Shown in pieces: positions 8,588-17,669 of a stretch of 64,000 bases of DNA (position 1 is its first letter; the number at the start of each line of letters is the position of its first letter). The DNA lies in the NCBI RefSeq assembly GCF_004353925.1, contig NZ_SMOK01000027.1:62001-126000 (forward strand), written 5' to 3'. Under the pieces are notes generated by a model, which searched no databases, was not told the DNA's origin, and saw only the letters and a list, made by a program, of their open reading frames with translations. The stretch is from Pseudomonas sp. H9. Its GTDB lineage: Bacteria > Pseudomonadota > Gammaproteobacteria > Pseudomonadales > Pseudomonadaceae. Both the position numbers and the translations under genes were made by a program.

Positions 8588-9061
8588 ATGAAAAGCCTAG
8601 TTTCGCGTGCAGCCGTCGTCGGCCTGTTGATGGGTGTCTCGGCATTTGCCGCCGCCGAAGGCCTGAAGAGCCAAGAGCCGCCGAAAGACGCCAAGGTCTT
8701 CATCGTTTCCCCGGCCGATGGCGCGACGGTCGCTCAGACCTTCACCGTCAAATTCGGTATCGAGGGCATGGAGCTCAAACCCGCGGGTGACGCAACGCCG
8801 CATACCGGCCATCACCACCTGTTGGTTGATGTAGACAAAGAGCCGGCTGCCGACACCGTACTGCCAACCAGCCTGCTGCCGGAAAACAAGGCGCCATTGC
8901 CTGCTGGCCCACAGGTACTGCACTTTGGTAAGGCTCAGACTGAAGTTGAACTGACCCTGACCCCAGGCAAACACACCCTGCAACTGGTGCTGGGTGACAA
9001 GTTCCATGTGCCGTTCAAGCCAAGCGTTGAATCGAAGAAGATTACCGTTACGGTTGAGTAA
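8588..9061 (+). CDS. Exported DUF4399 protein
   Basis: A 157-residue protein with signal peptide MKSLVSRAAVVGLLMGVSAFAAA. The mature part is a small beta-sandwich-like domain: VFIVSPADGATVAQTFTVKFGIEGM, then a histidine cluster TPHTGHHHLLVD, and near the end TPGKHTLQLVLGD. DUF4399 proteins usually have this single-domain layout. The HTGHHH cluster suggests metal binding, but this is inference. AGGAGAAG lies upstream of the ATG. A REP pair separates it from the convergent serA gene. Confidence 0.8.
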   Translation: MKSLVSRAAVVGLLMGVSAFAAAEGLKSQEPPKDAKVFIVSPADGATVAQTFTVKFGIEGMELKPAGDATPHTGHHHLLVDVDKEPAADTVLPTSLLPENKAPLPAGPQVLHFGKAQTEVELTLTPGKHTLQLVLGDKFHVPFKPSVESKKITVTVE

Positions 9062-9072
9062 GCGGTAAAAGC

Positions 9073-9121
9073 ATCGCGGGGCAAGCCCGCTCCCACAGAG
9101 GGAGCGGGCTTGCCCCGCGAT
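9073..9121. repeat. REP pair, short (49 bp) form
   Basis: Inverted REP copies with the GATCGCGG ends outermost and only about 6 bases (ACAGAG) between GCTCCC and GGGAGC. It sits between the convergent DUF4399 and serA stops and may double as a transcription barrier. Confidence 0.9.
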
Positions 9122-9137
9122 TTATTGCCGGAAAAAC

Positions 9138-10367
9138 TTAGAACAGTACGCGGGAACGAATAGTGCCCTTGACGTGTTGCAGTTTTTCTTGCGCCAGGTC
9201 CGAGTACTCGGCGTCAACATCGATTACTACGTAACCGACTTTCTCGTTGGTCTGCAGGAACTGACCGGAGATGTTGATCGCGTTTTCGGCGAAGACTTTG
9301 TTGATCTCGCTGAGTACGCCTGGAATGTTTTCGTGGATGTGCAGCAGGCGGTGCTTGCCTGGGTGAGCCGGCAGGGCTACTTCAGGGAAGTTGACCGACG
9401 ATACGGAAGTACCGTTGTCGCTGTACTTGACCAGTTTCTCGGCCACTTCCAGACCAATGTTGGCCTGTGCTTCAGCGGTAGAACCGCCGATGTGCGGGGT
9501 CAGGATCACGTTGTCCAGGCCACGCAGCGGGCTTTCGAACTGCTCGTCGTTGGAGCGTGGTTCAACCGGGAACACGTCGATGGCGGCGCCGATCAGGTGC
9601 TTGTCCTTGATCGCTGCGGCCAGGTGATCCAGCTCGACCACGGTGCCGCGGGCGGCGTTGATCAGGATCGAGCCTTTCTTCATCGCGCGGATTTCTTTCT
9701 CGCCGATCATCCACTGAGTGGAAGGCAGCTCAGGCACGTGCAGCGAGACGATGTCGGCCAGGCCCAGCAGTTCGTGCAGGCTGGCTACCTGGGTGGCGTT
9801 ACCCAGCGGCAGCTTGGTCAGCGGGTCGAAGAAGAACACCTGCATGCCCAGGCTTTCGGCCAGGACCGACAGTTGGGTGCCGATCGAGCCGTAGCCGACG
9901 ATGCCCAGCTTCTTGCCGCGAATTTCGAAGGAGTTGGCCGCGCTCTTGATCCAGCCACCACGGTGGCAGGAAGCGTTTTTCTCCGGGATGCCGCGCAGCA
10001 GCAGGATCGCTTCGGCCAGCACCAGTTCGGCAACCGAACGGGTGTTGGAGTACGGCGCGTTGAACACGGCGATGCCGCGCTCGCGGGCCGCGTCCAGGTC
10101 GACCTGGTTGGTACCGATGCAGAAACAGCCGACAGCGACCAGTTTCTTGGCGCAGTCGAAAACCTCTTCGGTCAGTTGAGTGCGCGAGCGGATGCCAATG
10201 AAGTGGGCATCAGCGATCTTTTCTTTCAGCTCAGCGTCGGGCAGAGAACCGGTGAGGTACTCAATGTTGCTATACCCGGCGGCCTTGAGGACGTCCACGG
10301 CGGATTGGTGGACGCCTTCGAGAAGAAGGAACTTGATCTTGCTCTTATCGAGAGAAGTCTTGCTCAT
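9138..10367 (-). CDS. serA: D-3-phosphoglycerate dehydrogenase
   Basis: The 409-residue protein catalyses the first step of serine synthesis, oxidising 3-phosphoglycerate to 3-phosphohydroxypyruvate. The NAD-binding segment GIVGYGSIGTQ, the catalytic region with HIGGSTAEAQ, and a C-terminal ACT regulatory domain (from about residue 338, RLLHIHENIPGVL to the end) match the E. coli-type enzyme of about 410 residues. Bacterial SerA can also reduce 2-oxoglutarate to D-2-hydroxyglutarate. That fits the D-2-hydroxyglutarate dehydrogenase gene transcribed divergently from the same intergenic region. The ACT domain implies serine feedback. Confidence 0.97.
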   Translation of the reverse strand: MSKTSLDKSKIKFLLLEGVHQSAVDVLKAAGYSNIEYLTGSLPDAELKEKIADAHFIGIRSRTQLTEEVFDCAKKLVAVGCFCIGTNQVDLDAARERGIAVFNAPYSNTRSVAELVLAEAILLLRGIPEKNASCHRGGWIKSAANSFEIRGKKLGIVGYGSIGTQLSVLAESLGMQVFFFDPLTKLPLGNATQVASLHELLGLADIVSLHVPELPSTQWMIGEKEIRAMKKGSILINAARGTVVELDHLAAAIKDKHLIGAAIDVFPVEPRSNDEQFESPLRGLDNVILTPHIGGSTAEAQANIGLEVAEKLVKYSDNGTSVSSVNFPEVALPAHPGKHRLLHIHENIPGVLSEINKVFAENAINISGQFLQTNEKVGYVVIDVDAEYSDLAQEKLQHVKGTIRSRVLF

Positions 10368-10446
10368 CTGCGTAAACCTGTGTCCCGGAGAAAAATGGCA
10401 GGGGAATGAAGCTCTCGCAGCATCGGCCTAAAGCACGATCAGCGGG

Positions 10447-10482
10447 GGGCGTATGCTAGCATGAGTACCCCCCGATACGCCC
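10447..10482. promoter_or_regulatory. Inverted repeat in the serA/dehydrogenase divergent promoter region
   Basis: Between the two divergent genes, GGGCGTAT (10447-10454) and ATACGCCC (10475-10482) form an 8-base inverted repeat. Its spacer contains the perfect palindrome ATGCTAGCAT (10453-10462). TATGCT within it resembles a -10 element reading rightward, and CATGCT resembles one reading leftward. This could be overlapping divergent core promoters or a regulator site. It is an observation from sequence only. Confidence 0.4.
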
Positions 10483-10539
10483 ATCCCTGGCACGTGAAGT
10501 GTGCTCAGGGTGACTATGAATAGTTCGAGAGTTCTGTCG

Positions 10540-11937
10540 ATGACCCATTCTGCGTTGCTTGATGAGCTGATGACCCTGGTTGAGCCCGGAAAGATGCTGA
10601 CCGATGCAGCTTCTCTCGAGGCGTACGGCAAGGATTGGACCAAACACTTTGCCCCGGCACCGCAGGCTATTGTGTTTCCCAAGAACATTGAACAGGTTCA
10701 GGCCATCGTGCGCTGGGCCAATCAGCACAAGGTCGCGCTGGTGCCGTCAGGCGGGCGCACCGGGCTGTCGGCAGCGGCGGTGGCAGCCAACGGTGAAGTG
10801 GTGGTGTCGTTCGACTACATGAACCAGATTCTGGCATTCGATGAGTTCGACCGTACCGTGGTGTGCCAACCTGGCGTGGTCACCGAGCAGTTGCAGAACT
10901 TTGCCGAAGACAAGGGGTTGTACTACCCGGTGGACTTCGCCTCCGCCGGTTCCAGCCAAATTGGCGGCAATATTGGTACAAATGCCGGTGGAATCAAGGT
11001 TATTCGCTACGGCATGACCCGCAACTGGGTGGCCGGCCTGAAAGTGGTGACTGGCGCGGGCGACCTGCTGGAACTGAACAAAGACCTGATCAAGAACGCC
11101 ACCGGCTATGACCTGCGCCAGCTGTTCATCGGTGCCGAAGGTACGCTGGGCTTTGTGGTGGAAGCCACCATGCGTCTGGACCGCGCGCCGAACAACCTCA
11201 CGGCGATGGTGCTGGGAACCCCGGATTTCGACTCGATCATGCCGGTATTGCACGCTTTTCGCGACAAACTGGACCTGACTGCCTTCGAGTTTTTCTCCGA
11301 CAAGGCGCTGGCCAAGATCATGGGCCGAGGCGATGTGCCTGCGCCGTTTGACACCCCGTGCCCGTTCTATGCCCTGCTGGAGTTCGAAGCGAGCACTGAA
11401 GAGGTGGCCAATGCCGCCCTGGCTACGTTCGAACACTGCGTGGAGCAAGGTTGGGTGCTGGACGGAGTGATGAGTCAGAGTGAGCAGCAGCTACAGAACC
11501 TGTGGAAGTTGCGCGAGTACATCTCCGAAACCATCTCGCACTGGACGCCGTACAAGAACGATATTTCGGTAACTGTTTCGAAAGTTCCGGCGTTCTTGCG
11601 GGATATCGACGCCATCGTCGCAGAAAACTACCCAGACTTCGAAGTGGTCTGGTATGGCCACATCGGCGACGGCAACCTGCACCTGAACATCCTCAAGCCT
11701 GACGACCTGAGCAAGGACGAGTTCTTTGCCAAGTGCGCTACGGTGAACAAGTGGGTGTTCGAAATCGTGCAGAAGTACAACGGCTCGATTTCTGCAGAGC
11801 ACGGGGTGGGCATGACCAAGCGTGACTACCTCACCTACAGCCGGTCGCCCGTGGAAATTCAATACATGAAAGCGGTGAAGGCGGTGTTCGACCCGAACGG
11901 GATCATGAACCCGGGCAAAATCTTCGCCGTCGAGTAA
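10540..11937 (+). CDS. FAD-dependent D-2-hydroxyglutarate dehydrogenase
   Basis: A 465-residue member of the PCMH-type FAD oxidases. The FAD-binding half carries VPSGGRTGLSAAAVA, the stretch GGNIGTNAGGIKVIRYG, and GAEGTLGFVVEATMRL. The C-terminal half has the substrate/metal region WYGHIGDGNLHLN and the terminal motif SAEHGVGMTKR. The protein is soluble and should pass electrons to an electron-transfer flavoprotein. In Pseudomonas this gene next to serA encodes D-2-hydroxyglutarate dehydrogenase, which removes the D-2-hydroxyglutarate made by SerA. D-lactate or glycolate dehydrogenases are alternative family members. I chose MTHSALLDEL as the start; an in-frame ATG at 10516 is possible. Confidence 0.88.
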   Translation: MTHSALLDELMTLVEPGKMLTDAASLEAYGKDWTKHFAPAPQAIVFPKNIEQVQAIVRWANQHKVALVPSGGRTGLSAAAVAANGEVVVSFDYMNQILAFDEFDRTVVCQPGVVTEQLQNFAEDKGLYYPVDFASAGSSQIGGNIGTNAGGIKVIRYGMTRNWVAGLKVVTGAGDLLELNKDLIKNATGYDLRQLFIGAEGTLGFVVEATMRLDRAPNNLTAMVLGTPDFDSIMPVLHAFRDKLDLTAFEFFSDKALAKIMGRGDVPAPFDTPCPFYALLEFEASTEEVANAALATFEHCVEQGWVLDGVMSQSEQQLQNLWKLREYISETISHWTPYKNDISVTVSKVPAFLRDIDAIVAENYPDFEVVWYGHIGDGNLHLNILKPDDLSKDEFFAKCATVNKWVFEIVQKYNGSISAEHGVGMTKRDYLTYSRSPVEIQYMKAVKAVFDPNGIMNPGKIFAVE

Positions 11938-11978
11938 GTCAAAGGCATAAGAGCTTCCAATAGCGCCAGGAGTCGGTA

Positions 11979-12644
11979 ATGAGCTATCAGCACCAGTATG
12001 TAGACGGCACGCGTATTCACTTTCCGCTGGGTAAGGTGGTGTGCATCGGGCGCAACTATGCCGAGCACGCCAAGGAACTGGATAACCCTATCCCGAGCGA
12101 GCCTTTGCTGTTTATTAAGCCAGGCAGCTGCGTGGTACCGATCAACAGCGGTTTCAAGATCCCGGCTGAGCGCGGGTCGGTGCACTACGAAGCGGAAATT
12201 GCGGTGCTGCTGGGCAAATCGTTGTCGCCTGCACCGAGCGAGGAAGAAGTCCTCGACGCCATTTCCGGTTTCGCCCCGGCTTTGGACCTGACGCTGCGTG
12301 ATCTGCAGGCCGAACTCAAGGCCAAAGGCCTGCCGTGGGAGCGCGCCAAGTGCTTCGATGGCGCCTGTGTGCTGGCACCGTTCGTCGCCGGCAGCACTTT
12401 CGAAGACCTGGCCAACATCGGCATTCGCCTGACCATCAATGGCGAAGTACGCCAGGACGGCAGCAGCGCGTTGATGCTCAATCCGATTGTGCCGATGATC
12501 CAGCACATGGCTTCGCAGTTCAGCCTGCAGGCGGGTGACGTCATCCTCACCGGCACGCCAGCTGGGGTCGGCCCGCTCGAACCGGGCGATGAGCTGGTGC
12601 TGGAACTGCCAGGTGTCAGCCGTTTCGAAAGCAAAGTGTTGTAA
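11979..12644 (+). CDS. Fumarylacetoacetate hydrolase family protein
   Basis: This 221-residue protein has the FAH catalytic fold. CIGRNYAEHAKEL near residue 22 is followed by the metal ligands in HYEAEIAVLLGK, by the aspartate in PALDLTLRDLQ, and by GTPAGVGPLEPGDEL near the end. Short members of this type act as acylpyruvate hydrolases or oxaloacetate decarboxylases/tautomerases, so the exact reaction is open. CCAGGAGT precedes the ATG. It lies 41 bases after the hydroxyglutarate dehydrogenase gene in the same direction and probably belongs to the same transcript. Confidence 0.85.
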   Translation: MSYQHQYVDGTRIHFPLGKVVCIGRNYAEHAKELDNPIPSEPLLFIKPGSCVVPINSGFKIPAERGSVHYEAEIAVLLGKSLSPAPSEEEVLDAISGFAPALDLTLRDLQAELKAKGLPWERAKCFDGACVLAPFVAGSTFEDLANIGIRLTINGEVRQDGSSALMLNPIVPMIQHMASQFSLQAGDVILTGTPAGVGPLEPGDELVLELPGVSRFESKVL

Positions 12645-12650
12645 CCCTCC

Positions 12651-12677
12651 AGGGCAGCCAGCCATGCTGGCTGCCCT
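12651..12677 (+). terminator. Probable transcription terminator hairpin
   Basis: A 12-base perfect stem, AGGGCAGCCAGC with its complement, closes on a 3-base loop just 7 bases after the FAH stop codon. The following sequence has T runs (CTTTTGCC then TTTTTTT near 12700), though not directly adjacent to the stem. Confidence 0.6.
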
Positions 12678-12793
12678 GTGCCCTGTCGGCTTTTGCCATT
12701 TTTTTCACACTTCATCCGGATAATGCTCGCCGGTCTGGCTCTACGAACGTGCCAGTAATGTGTTATTAACTGGCAAAAAAGAGCACCGACCCC

Positions 12794-13726
12794 ATGGCCA
12801 CTCCTATCCCCTCCAGTAAAACTGTGCCCGTTGCGCGAAAGCGTGGGCTCGCCTTGCGTTGGTCTACCTGGTTGGCGGTGGCGGCAATCATTGGCTATGG
12901 CGTAGCGATTGCCATGCATTGGGATGATCGCGGGCTGCTGTGGATAAAAGAGCGCTTCGAAAGCCCGGTCGAACAAAAGGCCAGCATCTGGCTGCCGGAC
13001 TACGTCGTCGATATCGATGCCAAGGTGTTGCCAGGCATGGAGGACGATGAAGCCTCCGACCTGACCTACAACCCTGAAAGCAAAACCCTGTTCGCGGTGA
13101 TGGGCAAGAATCCGTTCCTGGTCGAACTGACCCTCGATGGCGATGTGTTGCGCAAGATGCCGTTGGTCGGCTGGAGCAACCCGGAAGGTGTTGCGGCCCT
13201 TGAAGGCGGGCGCTTGGCGATTGTTGACGAACGTGATCATAAAATGACCATTGTCACCTTGAATGCCGACACCCGTTCACTGAATATCGCAGACTTCCCG
13301 CAATACGACCTCGGCCCTTCGGAAAACCAGAACAAGGCTTTTGAAGCCGTGGCCTGGGATCCTCGTCAGCAGCGCATTGTTGTTGGCGAAGAGCGCCCGC
13401 CGGCGTTGTTTACCTGGAAAAGCGATGGCAAGAGCCCGTTGACCGGTGATAAACAACCTTTGGTCAACGAAGAGCTGGACCTGCGCAACCTCTCGGCGCT
13501 GGGTATTGATCCACGTACCGGTCATATGCTGGTGCTGTCTGCCGACTCCAACATGTTGCTGGAGCTGGACGAGAACGGCGAGCAGGTCAGTTTCATGACC
13601 TTGCTGGGCGGCTTCAATGGCTTGAACAAGCGTATTCCGCGCGCCGAAGGCGTGGCGATGGACGAACACGGCACGCTGTACATCGTCAGCGAGCCGGATC
13701 TGTTCTATCGTTTTCGTAAGCCCTGA
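12794..13726 (+). CDS. Membrane-anchored SdiA-regulated-type beta-propeller protein (copy 1)
   Basis: A 310-residue protein. Residues 16-38 (LALRWSTWLAVAAIIGYGVA) form an N-terminal membrane anchor. The rest resembles the SdiA-regulated/YjiK domain, a propeller-like fold with repeats such as ASDLTYNPESKTLFAV, NPEGVAALEGGRLAIVDER, FEAVAWDP and AEGVAMDEHGTLYIVSEPD. It is the paralogue of the next gene; the two share motifs throughout. The function of the family is not known, and the fold has been compared with calcium-binding propellers and phytases. The acidic motif EGVAMDEHG suggests an ion-binding site, which is inference. No LuxR regulator or autoinducer gene is nearby. Confidence 0.75.
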   Translation: MATPIPSSKTVPVARKRGLALRWSTWLAVAAIIGYGVAIAMHWDDRGLLWIKERFESPVEQKASIWLPDYVVDIDAKVLPGMEDDEASDLTYNPESKTLFAVMGKNPFLVELTLDGDVLRKMPLVGWSNPEGVAALEGGRLAIVDERDHKMTIVTLNADTRSLNIADFPQYDLGPSENQNKAFEAVAWDPRQQRIVVGEERPPALFTWKSDGKSPLTGDKQPLVNEELDLRNLSALGIDPRTGHMLVLSADSNMLLELDENGEQVSFMTLLGGFNGLNKRIPRAEGVAMDEHGTLYIVSEPDLFYRFRKP

Positions 13727-13817
13727 GCCGGAATAGAGAACTTTCCGACGCTGGGATTAAGCTTCGATTCAGTTGGATATGGTTAGATTCAGGCTGTCCT
13801 TTGTCGAGTCTTCCTGA

Positions 13818-14729
13818 ATGCGTCGTTACATTCGTCTGCCGCTGATTTTTCTGGTTGTAAGCCTTTTTGCCCTGCTGCTGGCCGCAGTCGCAGGGCAGCA
13901 TTACCGTTTGTTCGAACGCGGCTGGTTCAACCTCAAAACCTGGTGGCAGCCCTTCGAGCAGAGCATCGGCCTGGATCAATACCGGGTGGCGCTTGAGGCC
14001 AAGACAATTGAAGGCCTGGACGACGACATCTCGGCACTGACTTACGACCCCGACCGTAAAAGCCTGTTTACCGTGACCAATCAACGCTCTGAGCTGATCG
14101 AGTTGTCGCTCGATGGGCGCGTACTGCGTCGCGTGCCGCTGACCGGCTTTGGCGACCCGGAGGCAGTGGAGTATGTGGGGCCGGGCAGCTATGTGATTAC
14201 CGACGAGCGATCACAACGCCTGATCCGCGTACGCTTGCAGGACAACACGCGATTCCTCGACGCCAAGGATGCTGAACAACTGACGCTTGGGATTGGCCTG
14301 AACGGTAACAAGGGCTTTGAAGGATTGGCCTATGACTCGGCGGGCAAGCGCCTGTTTGTGGCTAAGGAACGTGACCCGATGCTGATCTATGAGGTGCATG
14401 GCTTCCCCCACGAAAACCCCGAGCAGCCCTATGCCGTACACGTAGTGCAAGACCGGAAGCGGGATTCGCGTTTGTTCGTACGAGATTTGTCGAGTTTGCA
14501 GTTCGATGAGCGCAGCGGCCATTTGCTGGCGCTGTCGGATGAGTCGCAGTTGGTGGTGGAACTGGATGTGAAGGGCAAGCCCTTGAGCACGCTGTCGCTG
14601 CGCAAGGGCTTTCAGGGCCTGAAGCAGAGCGTACCGCAGGCCGAAGGTATCGCCATGGACGATGCCGGGACCATTTACCTGGTCAGCGAGCCGAACCTGT
14701 TTTATGTGTTCAAGAAGCAGGCTGAATAA
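13818..14729 (+). CDS. Membrane-anchored SdiA-regulated-type beta-propeller protein (copy 2)
   Basis: A 303-residue paralogue of the preceding protein, separated from it by 91 bases. Residues 5-25 (RLPLIFLVVSLFALLLAAVAG) anchor it in the inner membrane, with the propeller domain in the periplasm. Shared elements include ISALTYDPDRKSLFTV, GDPEAVEYVGPGSYVITDER, FEGLAYD and AEGIAMDDAGTIYLVSEPN. The two proteins differ mainly in the N-terminal 45 residues and in a loop after FEGLAYD, so they have diverged since duplication. Role unknown; one may depend on the other, since their order is tandem and co-directional. Confidence 0.75.
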   Translation: MRRYIRLPLIFLVVSLFALLLAAVAGQHYRLFERGWFNLKTWWQPFEQSIGLDQYRVALEAKTIEGLDDDISALTYDPDRKSLFTVTNQRSELIELSLDGRVLRRVPLTGFGDPEAVEYVGPGSYVITDERSQRLIRVRLQDNTRFLDAKDAEQLTLGIGLNGNKGFEGLAYDSAGKRLFVAKERDPMLIYEVHGFPHENPEQPYAVHVVQDRKRDSRLFVRDLSSLQFDERSGHLLALSDESQLVVELDVKGKPLSTLSLRKGFQGLKQSVPQAEGIAMDDAGTIYLVSEPNLFYVFKKQAE

Positions 14730-14733
14730 ACTT

Positions 14734-14795
14734 CATCGCGGGGCAAGCCCGCTCCCACAGGCAACTTATGGTGGGAGCGGGCTTGCCCCGCGATG
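14734..14795. repeat. REP pair, short form with 60-bp span
   Basis: Inverted REP copies with CATCGCGGGGCAAGCCCGCT outermost and a spacer around GGCAACTTATG. It lies between the convergent propeller gene and rpiA, directly against the rpiA stop. Confidence 0.9.
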
Positions 14796-14798
14796 CTT

Positions 14799-15470
14799 TT
14801 AAGCTTTAAGCGTTTTCACACCCTCAGAAGTCCCAAGCAACAGCAAATCCGCCGGACGCGCCGCGAACAGGCCGTTGGTGACCACACCCACAATGGCGTT
14901 GATCTGGGATTCCAGTTCTACCGGGTTGGTGATCTGCAGGTTGTGTACGTCGAGGATGATGTTGCCGTTGTCGGTGATCACGCCTTCACGATAGACCGGG
15001 TCGCCGCCCAGCTTCACCAACTGACGTGCTACGTGGCTGCGGGCCATTGGGATGACTTCGACCGGCAGCGGGAAGGCGCCCAGTACCGGCACCAGCTTGC
15101 TGGCGTCGGCGATGCAGATAAAGGTTTTGGCCACGGCGGCCACGATCTTTTCGCGGGTCAGGGCGGCACCGCCACCTTTGATCAGGTTCAGGTGCTCGTC
15201 GCTCTCGTCGGCGCCATCGACATAGAACTCCAGGTCGCTGACGGTGTTCAGCTCATACACGGGAATGCCATGACCTTTCAGGCGTGCAGCGGTGGCTTCG
15301 GAGCTGGCGACGGCGCCATCGAAGGCGGTTTTATGTTTGGCCAGGGCATCGATGAAGCAGTTGGCGGTCGAGCCGGTGCCGACGCCGACAATGCTCTTGT
15401 CGTCGAGCTTGGGCAGAATGAAGTCGACAGCGGCCTGGGCGACAGCCTGTTTGAGTTGGTCCTGGGTCAT
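14799..15470 (-). CDS. rpiA: Ribose-5-phosphate isomerase A
   Basis: The 223-residue cytoplasmic enzyme interconverts ribose-5-phosphate and ribulose-5-phosphate in the pentose phosphate pathway. It carries the RpiA hallmarks [15 protein letters not shown] (phosphate loop, residues 29-43), YVDGADESD and [13 protein letters not shown], which hold the catalytic acid and lysine. Length equals that of typical RpiA. The start [10 protein letters not shown] at 15470 is clear. The open frame continuing beyond it is antisense to ilvA and not coding. It diverges from ilvA over 135 bases. Confidence 0.97.
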   Translation of the reverse strand: MTQDQLKQAVAQAAVDFILPKLDDKSIVGVGTGSTANCFIDALAKHKTAFDGAVASSEATAARLKGHGIPVYELNTVSDLEFYVDGADESDEHLNLIKGGGAALTREKIVAAVAKTFICIADASKLVPVLGAFPLPVEVIPMARSHVARQLVKLGGDPVYREGVITDNGNIILDVHNLQITNPVELESQINAIVGVVTNGLFAARPADLLLLGTSEGVKTLKA

Positions 15471-15605
15471 GCGGGCTCCGAAGCGGGGAGGAGTATCGTG
15501 AAGGCGCGTAGTATAGCGGCTAAATCCTGGGTCTTGCTGTGGTCGCCCGACAAGGCGCTGCGGTAGACTGCCAGGCCCGCCCAACCGCTCAGTGATGCTT
15601 TCCCG

Positions 15606-17120
15606 ATGCTCGAACAGTACGTCAAAAAGATCCTCACCTCGCGCGTTTACGACGTTGCGGTCGAAACCCCGTTGCAGACAGCTGGCCAACTGAGCAAGCG
15701 CTTGGGCAACAACATTCTGCTCAAGCGTGAAGACTTGCAGCCGGTGTTTTCTTTCAAGATTCGCGGCGCCTATAACAAGCTGGCCCAGCTGACCCCCGAA
15801 GAGCTGGCCCGTGGCGTGGTCACTGCCTCGGCGGGCAACCATGCCCAAGGCGTAGCGCTGGCAGCGCGGGAACTGGGCATCAAGGCGACCATCGTCATGC
15901 CCAAGACCACCCCGGAGATCAAAGTTGAAGGCGTGCGCTCGCGCGGTGGCAAGGTCGTGCTGCACGGTGATTCGTTTCCCGAGGCGCTGGCGTACTCGCT
16001 GAAACTGGTTGAGGAGAAGGGCTTCGTCTATATCCACCCTTACGACGACCCGCACACCATTGCCGGGCAGGGCACGGTGGCCATGGAAATTCTGCGCCAG
16101 CACCCTGGCCAGCTGGACGCGATTTTCGTGCCGGTCGGTGGCGGTGGCTTGATCGCCGGTATTGCGGCCTATGTGAAGTACCTGCGCCCGGAAATCAAGG
16201 TGATCGGCGTCGAGCCCGACGACTCCAACTGCCTGCAAGCCGCGATGGCTGCCGGTGAGCGGGTGGTGTTACCGCAAGTCGGGTTGTTTGCCGACGGCGT
16301 TGCCGTAGCACAGATCGGCCAGCACACCTTCGACATCTGCAAGACCTATGTCGATGAGGTGGTGACGGTCAGCACTGACGAAATTTGCGCGGCAATCAAG
16401 GATATCTACGACGATACCCGCTCGATCACCGAACCTGCCGGTGCGTTGGGCGTGGCCGGGATCAAGAAGTACGTGGAGCTCAAGGGCGTCAGCGGCCAGA
16501 CCCTGGTGGCGATCGACTCGGGTGCCAACGTCAACTTCGACCGCTTGCGCCATGTTGCCGAGCGTGCCGAGCTGGGTGAAGGTCGTGAAGCTATTATTGC
16601 GGTCACCATCCCTGAGCAGCCGGGCAGCTTCAAGGCGTTCTGCGAAGCCATCGGTAAGCGTCAGATCACCGAGTTCAACTACCGCTACCACGCCGATGGT
16701 GAGGCGCACATCTTCGTAGGCGTGCAAACCCACCCAGACACCGATCCGCGCAGTGCCCTGATCCAGAGCCTGAGCGAGCAAGGCTTCCCGGTGCTCGACA
16801 TGACCGACAACGAACTGGCCAAGCTGCATATCCGCCACATGGTCGGCGGCCATGCTGCACGGGTCAGCGACGAGTTGGTGCTGCGTTTCGAATTCCCTGA
16901 ACGGCCGGGTGCACTGTTCAACTTCCTCAATAAGCTTGGTGGGCGCTGGAATATCTCGATGTTCCATTACCGCAACCACGGCGCGGCTGATGGTCGCGTG
17001 GTGGCGGGCCTGCAAGTTCCGGATGATGAGCGCCACCTGGTGCCGGCAGCCCTGGCCAAGATTGGCTACCCGTACTGGGACGAGACGGAAAACCCGGCGT
17101 ATCGGTTGTTTCTGGGCTGA
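15606..17120 (+). CDS. ilvA: Threonine ammonia-lyase (biosynthetic threonine deaminase)
   Basis: A 504-residue PLP enzyme that turns threonine into 2-oxobutyrate, the first step to isoleucine. Lys51 in [11 protein letters not shown] is the PLP lysine, [10 protein letters not shown] binds substrate, and the glycine-rich [10 protein letters not shown] loop holds the cofactor phosphate. Two ACT-like regulatory domains (about 330-410 and 425-504, starting at IPEQPGSFK and FPERPGALF) indicate the feedback-controlled biosynthetic form, not the short catabolic TdcB. The stop is followed within 40 bases by the DUF2269 gene. Confidence 0.96.
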   Translation: MLEQYVKKILTSRVYDVAVETPLQTAGQLSKRLGNNILLKREDLQPVFSFKIRGAYNKLAQLTPEELARGVVTASAGNHAQGVALAARELGIKATIVMPKTTPEIKVEGVRSRGGKVVLHGDSFPEALAYSLKLVEEKGFVYIHPYDDPHTIAGQGTVAMEILRQHPGQLDAIFVPVGGGGLIAGIAAYVKYLRPEIKVIGVEPDDSNCLQAAMAAGERVVLPQVGLFADGVAVAQIGQHTFDICKTYVDEVVTVSTDEICAAIKDIYDDTRSITEPAGALGVAGIKKYVELKGVSGQTLVAIDSGANVNFDRLRHVAERAELGEGREAIIAVTIPEQPGSFKAFCEAIGKRQITEFNYRYHADGEAHIFVGVQTHPDTDPRSALIQSLSEQGFPVLDMTDNELAKLHIRHMVGGHAARVSDELVLRFEFPERPGALFNFLNKLGGRWNISMFHYRNHGAADGRVVAGLQVPDDERHLVPAALAKIGYPYWDETENPAYRLFLG

Positions 17121-17158
17121 GCAGCTAAGCTCAGAGCAGTTCACAAGGAAGCAATGAC

Positions 17159-17587
17159 ATGGAATACCTGACTACGCTCAAGGTCGCGCATATCGCGGCC
17201 ACGGTGTTGTTACTGGGCAGCGCCCTGGGGCTGGCGATCTGGACCTGGCTGGCGCGGCGCAAAGGTGACACGGCAGCGCCTGCTCGTCTGACGCAGCGGC
17301 CATTGGTGTTTGTTTGGCTGTTGATGGGCATCAGCCTGGTGAGCATGCCGTTCACCGGCTGGTGGCTGGTCCACCTGATCGGCTGGCCATTGGGCCAGAC
17401 CTGGGTACTGGGCTCCAGCGTGATCTACACCTTCGGTGCGTTCAGCTGGTTCTGGCTATTGGCGCGGGTGAATCGCCTGCGCACGGCGCCTACCGTGGGT
17501 AGTCCGAAGTTCACCCTGGCGCTCGCGGTGTTCAGTGGCGTGTGCTTCATCGCTATCGCCGGCTTGATGGGCGCCAAACCGGTCTGA
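17159..17587 (+). CDS. DUF2269-family integral membrane protein
   Basis: A 142-residue protein with four hydrophobic helices (about residues 7-27, 46-66, 78-100, 119-138). The first begins TLKVAHIAATVLLLGSALG, whose histidine and glycines are typical of DUF2269. The family is predicted to sit in the inner membrane; its activity is unknown. AAGGAAG lies about 7 bases before the ATG. An out-of-frame ATG 5 bases earlier stops after five codons. It may be read through from ilvA. Confidence 0.7.
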   Translation: MEYLTTLKVAHIAATVLLLGSALGLAIWTWLARRKGDTAAPARLTQRPLVFVWLLMGISLVSMPFTGWWLVHLIGWPLGQTWVLGSSVIYTFGAFSWFWLLARVNRLRTAPTVGSPKFTLALAVFSGVCFIAIAGLMGAKPV

Positions 17588-17590
17588 ACC

Positions 17591-17662
17591 TGTAGGAGCG
17601 GGCTTGCCCCGCGATGCAGTGTGGCTGATACACCGCTATCGCGGGGCAAGCCCGCTCCCACA
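17591..17662. repeat. REP pair, long (about 71 bp) form
   Basis: Starts TGTAGGAGCGGGCTTGCC and ends with the complement; the GCGAT ends face the spacer. Located between the convergent DUF2269 and HAD genes. Confidence 0.9.
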
Positions 17663-17669
17663 GAGTTGA

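Noticed and set aside
9174-10409. 411-codon open frame antisense to serA
   Set aside because: It is exactly complementary to serA, has low-complexity Gln/Val-rich composition and no ribosome site; a shadow of high-GC coding.
15471-16238. Upstream extension of the rpiA frame on the minus strand
   Set aside because: The extra residues are antisense to ilvA; RpiA starts at MTQDQLKQ at 15470.
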